From DASWJZ01 sp964487455 (lineage in GTDB: Bacteria > Pseudomonadota > Alphaproteobacteria > Rhizobiales > Afifellaceae), in assembly GCA_964487455.1 (NCBI GenBank), contig CAZARE010000150.1, positions 1-20,110 of the forward strand: DNA of 20,110 bases, read 5' to 3'. Each line of letters opens with the position of its first letter. Within the stretch, counting starts at the first letter, position 1. The translations under genes were made by a program, and so were the position numbers. Shown in pieces: positions 14,046 to 20,110 of the stretch. Below the pieces are notes generated by a model, which worked only from the letters and a program-made list of their open reading frames with translations, had not been told where the DNA came from and made no database searches.

Positions 14046-16409
14046 ATGCGGGCGCTCGACCTCAAGCTGACGCGCGATTTCCGCCGCCTTTGGACGCAGG
14101 CGCTCGCCGTCGCGTTGGTGCTTGCCTGCGGAGTCGCCACGCTGATCCTGGCGATCGGCAGCTATCGGTCGCTGGAGGAGACGCGCCGCGCCTACTACGA
14201 GCGCTATCGGTTCGGAGACGTGTTCGCCATGGCGACGCGCGCTCCGCGGGCGCTCGGCGACCGTATCCGCGCCATACCCGGTGTCGCCGCCGTTGAGCTC
14301 CGCATCGCCAAGCCCGTGCTGCTCGACATCGCCGGCATGGTCGAGCCGGCGACAGGCATGGCGATCTCGCTGCCAGAGCACGGCGAGCCGGCGGTGAACG
14401 CGCTCTTCCTGCGCTCCGGAAGGCTGCCGCAGGAGGGTCGCGCGCTCGAGGTCGTCATCAACGAGAACTTCGCCGAGGCCCACGCCTTCCGCGCGGGCTC
14501 GGAGTTCCAGGCGATCCTCGATGGCGTCAAGACGACGCTGCACGTCGTCGGCATCGCGCTGTCGCCCGAATACGTCTACGCGCTCGGGCCCGGCGATCTT
14601 CTTCCCGACAACGAGCGCTTTGGCCTGCTGTGGATGAACGAGGAGACGCTGGCCGGAAGGTTCGACCTTGAGGGCGCGTTCAACTCGCTCAGCCTGCGAC
14701 TCCTGCGCGGCGCCAACGAAGCGGACGTGATCGACCGCGTCGACAACATCCTCGCGCCCTATGGCGGCACGGGCGCGTATGCCCGCAAGGACCAGATTTC
14801 CGACGCCTTTCTCGACGCGGAGCTGACGCAGCTGGCCGCCATGGCACAGGTCATCCCGCCGATCTTTCTCTTTGTCTCGGCGTTTCTCATCAACATGATC
14901 CTGTCGCGGCTGATCGCGCTGGAGAGGGAGCAGATCGGGCTTCTGAAGGCGCTCGGCTATCGGTCTGTCGCCATCGCTTGGCACTACCTCAAGCTCGTCG
15001 CGCTGATCGCGGTGGTCGGCATCCTCATCGGTTTCGTGGCAGGCACGTGGCTCGGCCGCGGGCTGACCGTGCTCTACTCCGAGTTCTACAGCTTTCCGTT
15101 CCTGATCTTTCGGCGCAGTCTCGACATCTACGCGATAGCGGCCGCCGTTACTCTGGCGGCGGCGGTCGCCGGCGCGGCCAAAGCGGTCTATTCGGTGCTG
15201 GCGCTGGCGCCGGCCGTTGCGATGCGGCCGCCCGCGCCGCCCGTCTTCCATCAGTTCCTCGGCGGCGCGATTGCTCGCCTCAGGATATTCTCCCAGCTTA
15301 CCGTCATGGCGTTGCGGCACATCGTCAGATGGCCTGTGCGCGCCGCCATGGGCGCGCTCGGCACCGCGCTCTCGGTGGCGCTCCTCGTTGTGGCGCTGTT
15401 CAGCATCGACTCCATCGATTTCATGATCGACGTCATCTACTTCCAGTCCGACCGGCAGGACGCGACGCTGAGCTGTGCCTCGGAGCGGCCGCCCTCGGTG
15501 ATGCCGGCGGTGCGTAAGCTCCCGGGGGTCCTGCGCGCCGAGCCGTTCCGCGCGGTGCCGGTCAAGATTCGCAGCGGGCCGCGCGAGCGGCGGTTGAGCA
15601 TCACCGGCAAGCCGCCCGGCGCAGATCTCAGCCGCGTGCTCGATCTCGACCTTAGCCCTGTCGTTCTGCCGGAGTCGGGCGTGGCGCTCAGCGAGCGCGT
15701 TGCCGACATTCTCAACGTCAGGCGTGGCGACCTCGTCCAGGTCGAGCTCCTGGTGGGCGACCGGCGCATCGTCGATGTGCCGGTGACGGAAGTCATCCAG
15801 AGTTTCCTCGGCCTCGCGGTCTACATGGACATCGACGCGCTGGACCGGTTGGTCGGAATCGGGCCGCGCGTCTCCGGCGTCCATCTGGCGATCGACCGGT
15901 CCCGGACCGATGCGCTCTACGAGCGCGTCAAGCAGACGCCGGTGCTGAGCGGCATCGCGCTGCAGACGGTGGCGCGGGAGAAATTCGAGGAGACGATCGA
16001 GCAGAACATCCTCATCAGCACGTTCGTCTATGTCGTGCTCAGCGTTATCATCGCCTTCGGGGTGGTCTACAACTCGGCCCGCATCCAGCTTTCGGAGCGG
16101 GCGCGGGAGCTTGCCACGCTGCGGGTCCTCGGCTTCACGCGCGCCGAGGTTTCGCAGGTGCTCCTGACGGAGCTCGGCGTGGCGGTCGCGGCCGCGCAGC
16201 CGCTTGGGTGGCTCATCGGCTATGGTTTCGCCTATGCCGTGATCACCGGCTTCGCCAGCGATCTGTTCCGCGTGCCCTTTGTCGTGTCGTCGCGGACCTT
16301 CGTGACGGCGAGCCTCGTGGTGGTGGCCGCCGCCTTCGTCTCGGCGCTGGTGGTGCGCCGGCGCATCGACCGATTCGATCTGGTAGAAGTTCTGAAGACG
16401 CGGGAGTAG
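14046..16409 (+). CDS. ABC permease with two FtsX domains
   Basis: The protein has 787 residues. A first membrane span at about 18-38 is followed by a periplasmic region to about 265, then FtsX domain 1 (about 268-385) with three spans. A second half repeats the plan: a span at about 432-452, a periplasmic region to about 650, then FtsX domain 2 (about 655-785) with three spans. The coupling segments EREQIGLLKALGYR and ERARELATLRVLGFTRAE are the cytoplasmic elements that contact the ATPase in FtsX-type transporters. Both halves of the transporter are thus fused in one chain. The ATG at 14046 has GAGGT just upstream, overlapping the end of the ATPase gene. With the adaptor it forms an exporter resembling DevBCA or MacAB. 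Cargo unknown. Confidence 0.92.
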   Translation: MRALDLKLTRDFRRLWTQALAVALVLACGVATLILAIGSYRSLEETRRAYYERYRFGDVFAMATRAPRALGDRIRAIPGVAAVELRIAKPVLLDIAGMVEPATGMAISLPEHGEPAVNALFLRSGRLPQEGRALEVVINENFAEAHAFRAGSEFQAILDGVKTTLHVVGIALSPEYVYALGPGDLLPDNERFGLLWMNEETLAGRFDLEGAFNSLSLRLLRGANEADVIDRVDNILAPYGGTGAYARKDQISDAFLDAELTQLAAMAQVIPPIFLFVSAFLINMILSRLIALEREQIGLLKALGYRSVAIAWHYLKLVALIAVVGILIGFVAGTWLGRGLTVLYSEFYSFPFLIFRRSLDIYAIAAAVTLAAAVAGAAKAVYSVLALAPAVAMRPPAPPVFHQFLGGAIARLRIFSQLTVMALRHIVRWPVRAAMGALGTALSVALLVVALFSIDSIDFMIDVIYFQSDRQDATLSCASERPPSVMPAVRKLPGVLRAEPFRAVPVKIRSGPRERRLSITGKPPGADLSRVLDLDLSPVVLPESGVALSERVADILNVRRGDLVQVELLVGDRRIVDVPVTEVIQSFLGLAVYMDIDALDRLVGIGPRVSGVHLAIDRSRTDALYERVKQTPVLSGIALQTVAREKFEETIEQNILISTFVYVVLSVIIAFGVVYNSARIQLSERARELATLRVLGFTRAEVSQVLLTELGVAVAAAQPLGWLIGYGFAYAVITGFASDLFRVPFVVSSRTFVTASLVVVAAAFVSALVVRRRIDRFDLVEVLKTRE

Positions 16410-16414
16410 GCGGA

Positions 16415-17623
16415 ATGATTTGGCTGAGACGCACCGCGCTGGTCCTCGTGCTCGTCGCGATCGTTGCGGGGGTGGTCTACGCGCTTGTCCCCAAGCCCGT
16501 CCCGATTGACCTCGCCACAGTCGAACGCGGCGTGATCGAGGTGACGGTGGACGAGGAGGGCGTCGCGCGCATCCGCGACGTCTACAACGTCTCCGCCCCG
16601 GTCGGCGGGCAGCTCGACCGCTTTCCGCTTGAGGTCGGGGATGCGGTGACGCGCGGCGAGACCGTCGTCGCCGAGATACGCCCGACCGCTCCGGCCTTCC
16701 TCGACCTCCGCTCGCGCCGCGAGCTTGAGGCGGCGGCCGGCGCGTCCTCGGCCGCGGTGCACCTCGCGGAGGCCGAGGTGAGCCGCGCCAAGGCGCATCT
16801 GCGGCTGGCGGAGTCCGATCTGGCCCGCGCCGAACGCCTGTCGGAGAGCCGCACCATCTCCGAGCGCGCCCTCGACGAGGCAAGAAGCAACGCGGAGACG
16901 GCGCGGGCGCAGGTGGCGCAGGCGGAGGCGACTTTGACGCTTCGCATCAACGAGCTGGCCAGCGCCCAGGCGCGTCTCATCCAGCCCGGCGGCGAGGACA
17001 ATGTGGGGGAGACGGCCTGCTGCGTGCTGGTGCGCGCGCCGGTCGAGGGTGTCGTGCTCAAGGTGCATGCGGAAAGCGCGCAAGTCGTCGCCGCTGGCGC
17101 GCTGATCGCCGAGATCGGCGATCCTCAGGACATGGAGATCGCGGTGGACCTCCTGTCGACCGATGCGGTGCGGGTGGCGCCCGGAGCCGCGGCCATAGTG
17201 GAAGGCTGGGGCGGCGCGGCGGCGCTCTCCGCCGAGGTGCGCCGCATCGAGCCTTCGGCTTTCACCAAGGTCTCGGCGCTCGGAATCGAGGAACAGCGCG
17301 TCAACGCCATCCTCGACCTCATCGATCCGCAATCCGCGTGGGAGCGTCTCGGCCACGAGTTCCGCGTGTTCGTGCGCATCCGGCTTTGGCGCGGCGAGGA
17401 CGTGGTCCGCGTGCCGCTCGCGGCTCTCTTCCGCAGCGGCGCGCAATGGTCGGTCTTCAAGGTGGTCGCGGGCCGGGCGGAACTGACCCCCGTCACGATC
17501 GACCACCGCGACGCCTTCTTCGCCGAGGTCACTGACGGCCTCGAAGCCGGCGACGTCGTCGTCCTGCACCCGAGCGATCAGGTGGTGGACGGCGGGGCGG
17601 TGGAGCCGCGCGAGGGGAGCTGA
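16415..17623 (+). CDS. HlyD/MFP-family periplasmic adaptor of the exporter
   Basis: The protein has 402 residues. Residues about 5-25 are a single N-terminal membrane anchor (TALVLVLVAIVAGVVYALV). A lipoyl-like half follows (VGGQLDRFPLEVGDAVTRGE), then a long alpha-helical hairpin (about 105-190) rich in Ala, Glu and Arg, the returning lipoyl half (VRAPVEGVVLKVHAESAQVV) and a beta-barrel with EGWGG. The stretch VSALGIEEQRVNAILDL and the ending VVLHPSDQVVDG recall a recurrent subfamily of adaptors paired with double-FtsX permeases. A Cys-Cys pair lies just before the RAP motif. The ATG at 16415, 5 bases after the permease stop, follows a GGCGGA. The adaptor would connect the permease to an outer-membrane channel not encoded here. 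Confidence 0.93.
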   Translation: MIWLRRTALVLVLVAIVAGVVYALVPKPVPIDLATVERGVIEVTVDEEGVARIRDVYNVSAPVGGQLDRFPLEVGDAVTRGETVVAEIRPTAPAFLDLRSRRELEAAAGASSAAVHLAEAEVSRAKAHLRLAESDLARAERLSESRTISERALDEARSNAETARAQVAQAEATLTLRINELASAQARLIQPGGEDNVGETACCVLVRAPVEGVVLKVHAESAQVVAAGALIAEIGDPQDMEIAVDLLSTDAVRVAPGAAAIVEGWGGAAALSAEVRRIEPSAFTKVSALGIEEQRVNAILDLIDPQSAWERLGHEFRVFVRIRLWRGEDVVRVPLAALFRSGAQWSVFKVVAGRAELTPVTIDHRDAFFAEVTDGLEAGDVVVLHPSDQVVDGGAVEPREGS

Positions 17624-17631
17624 GGCGAACG

Positions 17632-18900
17632 TCAGTTGTCGTGCGACGCGGCCACCTTCCCCGCAAGCGGAGGGAAGGACGTTTCCGCTGATGCGCCCGC
17701 GAGGTTCCAGCCGCGGCCGAAATCGCCGAACGCCTCCCAGCCCGTGTCCGTCACCGCGACCGTGTCCTCCAGCTTGATGAAGCCGCGGCGCGGATGCTTG
17801 ATGGCGGTCTCGATGGAGATCACCATCCCGGCCTCAAGCGGCCGCCCGGCGTCGACGGCGTCGTACTGGAATGGCGCGCCGCCGACCAGCCGCGGCGCCT
17901 CGTGCAGGATGAGGCCGACCCCATGGGCGGCGAAGTCCATATGTTCCCCGTTCGGAGACTTCTCGATCACGGCGCGGGCAGCGGCGGGGACCTCGCCGCC
18001 CATGACGCCGGCGCTGACGGGCTTGCGCGCGGCCTGCTGGATGGCATCCACCTCCGCCAGCAAGTCCTCCAGCTCGGCGTCCGGGCCGCCGACGACGGCC
18101 ATGCGGCAGAGGTCGCCGATATAGCCGTGATATGTGCCGCCGGAATCGAGCGATAGCGGCTCGCCGTCCAACCACATCTGGTCGGAGGGGACGCGGTTCA
18201 GGCTGTCGCCCGCCGTCGTCAGGCAATATTCGTAGACGAGACCGCGCGACACCTCCTCCCGCCTTAGCGCTTCCACCATCTGTCGCTTCGTGGCGCCCGC
18301 ACCGTGCGAGGCGAAGACAGCGAGCTGAGATTCCACTACGCGGTTCGATGCCTGGCGCAGATATTCGAGCTCGATCGGGGTCTTCACCGCGCGCAGGCGC
18401 TCCAGCGGCGCTAGCGCATCGACGATCGCCGCGTCGGGCATCGCCTGGCGCAGCACGTCCTCGGCGTCGGCCGGAAGGAAGGCGCGCTCCACGCCGATCC
18501 TGATTCTCCGGTCGCCGAGAGCATGCAGGCGGCGCACCGCCTGCAGCATGGCGTCCTGCGTCCCCCATGCCCTCGGCTCGATATCCGCCATCCAGAAACT
18601 GCCGATCTCGTCTTCCCAGGCCTCCATCGGGCAGCCGACATAGGCGGTCCGCTCGGGCCAGCCCTTGAAGTAGACGAGCAGCGGCAGATAGCGGCTCATC
18701 GCGACCGCGTCGTTGTACTCGAAGAAGAAGAACCGGTAGCCGCCGATCAGGTACTGAAGATTGTGCTTGGAGGACGCGATCAGGACATCGATGCCCGCCT
18801 CGTCGAGCAGCGCATCGAGCTTGTCCGCGTCGAACGGGACGTCCTTCTTCAGGCGTGGCTCGTCGCGGGCGTCAGGTCGTGTCGGCGCGGCGTGGTTCAT
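17632..18900 (-). CDS. M24-family metallohydrolase (Xaa-Pro peptidase / creatinase-like)
   Basis: The protein has 422 residues. The creatinase-like N-terminal domain (about 20-180) precedes an M24 pita-bread domain. All five metal ligands are present: Asp252 (SLDSGG), Asp263 (IGDLCR), His326 (AAHGVGLILHEAPRL), Glu364 (VISIETAI) and Glu378 (KLEDTVAVTDTG). It should therefore be an active di-metal enzyme. Family members include aminopeptidase P, creatinase and the ectoine hydrolase DoeA; which reaction occurs here is unclear. The ATG at 18900 is chosen for the strong GGGAGGTGG 4 bases upstream; an upstream in-frame start at 18999 would cover the intergenic region. It is divergent from the BKACE gene and ends 8 bases from the exporter operon, with no room for separate terminators. 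Confidence 0.9.
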   Translation of the reverse strand: MNHAAPTRPDARDEPRLKKDVPFDADKLDALLDEAGIDVLIASSKHNLQYLIGGYRFFFFEYNDAVAMSRYLPLLVYFKGWPERTAYVGCPMEAWEDEIGSFWMADIEPRAWGTQDAMLQAVRRLHALGDRRIRIGVERAFLPADAEDVLRQAMPDAAIVDALAPLERLRAVKTPIELEYLRQASNRVVESQLAVFASHGAGATKRQMVEALRREEVSRGLVYEYCLTTAGDSLNRVPSDQMWLDGEPLSLDSGGTYHGYIGDLCRMAVVGGPDAELEDLLAEVDAIQQAARKPVSAGVMGGEVPAAARAVIEKSPNGEHMDFAAHGVGLILHEAPRLVGGAPFQYDAVDAGRPLEAGMVISIETAIKHPRRGFIKLEDTVAVTDTGWEAFGDFGRGWNLAGASAETSFPPLAGKVAASHDN

Positions 18901-18960
18901 CGATCCACCTCCCGTTGCCTCCAAGCGCGTCCCCGCCCTTGGCTGCGGGGCGCGCGGACG

Positions 18961-18989
18961 TTGACAGGTCTCGGGTGCTATTGAACATT
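18961..18989 (+). promoter_or_regulatory. Candidate promoter for the BKACE gene
   Basis: A perfect TTGACA (18961-18966) is followed after 17 bases by AACATT (18984-18989), which matches the -10 consensus at 3 of 6 positions. Transcription would begin near 18996, about 32 bases before the ATG. The perfect -35 and correct spacing carry the call. Confidence 0.4.
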
Positions 18990-18994
18990 CGTTC
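18983..18994. promoter_or_regulatory. GAAC-ATTC-GTTC dyad in the divergent promoter region
   Basis: The 4-4-4 dyad overlaps the -10 of the candidate BKACE promoter and lies between the two divergent start codons (18900 and 19028). GAAC/GTTC half-sites are frequent in TetR-type operators. The short arms leave a real chance of coincidence. Confidence 0.25.
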
Positions 18995-19027
18995 GCCAAT
19001 CAAGCAAGCACGAGACGGGGAGGGGGC

Positions 19028-19963
19028 ATGGCCAGGGGTAAGAAGGTCATCATCACTTGCGCGGTCACCGGGTCGATCCACACCCCCTCCATGTCCCCGC
19101 ACCTGCCCGTCACCGCCCAGGAGATCGCGGACGCGGCGATCGGCGCGGCGGAGGCCGGCGCGGCAATCGTCCATCTGCATGCCCGCGATCCGAAGGACGG
19201 CCGGCCCGACCAGTCGCCGGAAGCCTTCGAGCCGTTCCTTAAGGTGATCAAGCAGCGGAGCGATTGCGTGGTGAACATCACCACCGGCGGCGCGCCGACC
19301 ATGACGGTGGAGGAGCGCGTCAAGCCCGCCGCCACGTTCAAGCCGGAGGTGGCCTCGCTCAACATGGGGACGATGAACTTCGGGCTCTTTCCGATGCTCG
19401 CGCGCTACAAGGACTTCAAGCATGCCTGGGAGCAGCCCTACCTGGAAGGCTCGCGCGAGCGCTTCTTCAAGAACACCTTCGCCGACATCGAGTACATCCT
19501 GACCACCTGCGCGGAGAACGCCACGCGTTTCGAGATCGAGTGCTACGACATCGGCCACCTCTACACGCTGGCTCATTTTCTCGACCGCGGCGTCATCAAG
19601 CCGCCGGTGTTCGTGCAGTCGGTGTTCGGCATTCTCGGCGGCATCGGCACGCATCCGGAAGACGTGATGCACATGCGGCGCACGGCCGACCGGCTGCTCG
19701 GGCGCGACACCTACGAATGGTCGGTGCTGGGCGCCGGCAGCGCGCAGATGCGGATCGCGGCGATCGCGCTGGCCAACGGCGGCAACGTGCGCGTCGGGCT
19801 GGAGGATTCCTTGTGGATCGGCCCCGGCAAGCTTGCCGAGTCGAACGCGGCGCAGGTCACCAAGGTGCGGCAGATCATCGAGGGCCTGGGGCTGGAGGCC
19901 GCCGCTCCCGACGAGGCGCGCGAGATGCTCTCGCTGAAGGGCGGCGACCGGGTGAACTTCTAG
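19028..19963 (+). CDS. BKACE-family beta-keto acid cleavage enzyme (DUF849)
   Basis: The protein has 311 residues and matches the 3-keto-5-aminohexanoate cleavage (Kce) superfamily. These zinc enzymes condense a beta-keto acid with acetyl-CoA, releasing acetoacetate and a new CoA ester. The opening VIITCAVTGSIHTPSMSPHLP, given here as its core CAVTGSIHTPSMSPHLP, carries the Ser/Thr pocket. HLHARDP supplies zinc ligands His49 and His51, NITTGG is characteristic, and RVGLEDSLW provides Glu259 (third ligand) with Asp260. Length is normal. The ATG at 19028 has GGGGAGGGGG directly upstream. Substrates in the family include 3-keto-5-aminohexanoate and dehydrocarnitine; specificity cannot be fixed by eye. 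The divergent M24 hydrolase and a downstream plus-strand gene probably belong to the same pathway. Confidence 0.93.
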   Translation: MARGKKVIITCAVTGSIHTPSMSPHLPVTAQEIADAAIGAAEAGAAIVHLHARDPKDGRPDQSPEAFEPFLKVIKQRSDCVVNITTGGAPTMTVEERVKPAATFKPEVASLNMGTMNFGLFPMLARYKDFKHAWEQPYLEGSRERFFKNTFADIEYILTTCAENATRFEIECYDIGHLYTLAHFLDRGVIKPPVFVQSVFGILGGIGTHPEDVMHMRRTADRLLGRDTYEWSVLGAGSAQMRIAAIALANGGNVRVGLEDSLWIGPGKLAESNAAQVTKVRQIIEGLGLEAAAPDEAREMLSLKGGDRVNF

Positions 19964-19978
19964 GAGCGGAGTTGTCCG

Positions 19979-20069
19979 CGTAGCCCGGATGGAGCGAAGC
20001 GCAATGCGGGAGCAGAGGCGCGCCCTTGTAGCGTCATCCCGGATTTCGCTTCGCTCCATCCGGGCTACG
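19979..20069. repeat. Inverted pair of GTAGCCCGGAT interspersed repeats (REP-like doublet)
   Basis: Two 33-base arms, 19979-20011 and 20037-20069, are reverse complements with only two mismatches, separated by 25 bases. Each arm begins CGTAGCCCGGATGGAGCG (read outward-in) and has its own inner palindrome formed by CCCGGAT and ATCCGGG, complete in the right arm and with one mismatch in the left. In RNA the pair would fold into a very long hairpin between the BKACE gene and the next gene. Another copy lies at 1289-1328. Doublets of this kind are typical of REP/BIME elements mobilised by RAYT transposases; no such transposase is in the window. Confidence 0.85.
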
Positions 20070-20095
20070 GCGTGAGAGGCCACGGAGGGAACAGG

Positions 20096-20110
20096 ATGGA
20101 CATCGAGGTC
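20096..20110 (+). CDS. Start of a further plus-strand gene (five codons visible)
   Basis: ATG at 20096 opens MDIEV and is preceded by GGAGGG with 6 bases spacing, a strong ribosome site. Only five codons lie in the window, so the product cannot be identified. Its position after the BKACE gene suggests the same catabolic cluster, for instance a dehydrogenase or thioesterase as in carnitine loci, but that is guesswork from context. Confidence 0.55.

Noticed and set aside
13923..16883. Very long open frame (986 codons) antisense to the permease gene
   Set aside because: It is rich in Arg, Asp and His with no recognisable domain, and mirrors a clearly real FtsX permease gene. Long antisense frames are expected at this GC content.
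16232..17569. 445-codon minus-strand frame opposite the adaptor gene
   Set aside because: It has Arg/His/Asp-rich shadow composition; the plus-strand adaptor is unambiguous.

Overview
The window is GC-rich, densely coded chromosomal DNA, most likely from an alphaproteobacterium of the Hyphomicrobiales (Rhizobiales) type. This rests on the protein flavour (YfcG-type GST, YjbE/TerC, BKACE, EttA, a noeA-like methyltransferase), the strong GC bias, and copies of the interspersed palindrome family beginning GTAGCCCGGAT that I associate with such genomes. No rRNA, tRNA, CRISPR, insertion sequence, integrase or phage gene was seen. No gene-free gap reaches 300 bases; the longest (about 238, 229 and 211 bases) hold only candidate regulatory structure.

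Layout. (1) 1-2025, minus strand: the 5' part of an EttA-type ABC-F ATPase running off the left edge, preceded by a DUF2461 protein whose stop codon lies inside a copy of the interspersed palindrome. (2) 2142-5378, minus strand: a tightly overlapping three-gene operon, transcribed as small YLDPGTGS membrane protein, two-domain SAM methyltransferase, then five-TM sulfatase/phosphatase-fold membrane enzyme. It is the best candidate here for an undescribed system, probably modifying an envelope glycan or lipid. (3) 5617-6988, minus strand: a membrane-anchored alpha/beta hydrolase and a 61-residue zinc-ribbon protein. (4) 7200-8510, plus strand: a polytopic GT2 glycosyltransferase, convergent with (5) a GAF-PAS-GGDEF-EAL cyclic-di-GMP protein (8540-10780, minus). 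(6) 10893-13135, minus strand: a TerC/YjbE-family membrane protein, a PPP-family phosphoesterase and a YfcG-like GST. (7) 13334-17623, plus strand: a three-gene MacB/DevBCA-like exporter operon (ATPase, fused double-FtsX permease, HlyD-type adaptor), with a dyad symmetry element upstream. (8) 17632-20110: an M24 metallohydrolase (minus) divergent from a BKACE-family beta-keto acid cleavage enzyme (plus), followed by a near-perfect inverted pair of the interspersed repeat and the first five codons of another plus-strand gene.

Functional reading. Regions 2 and 4 point to envelope glycan and lipid-linked sugar work, region 7 to export across the envelope, region 5 to c-di-GMP signalling, and region 8 to catabolism of a carnitine-, amino-acid- or ectoine-like nitrogen compound. 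The remaining genes are housekeeping. All functions come from reading motifs by eye; no database search was run.
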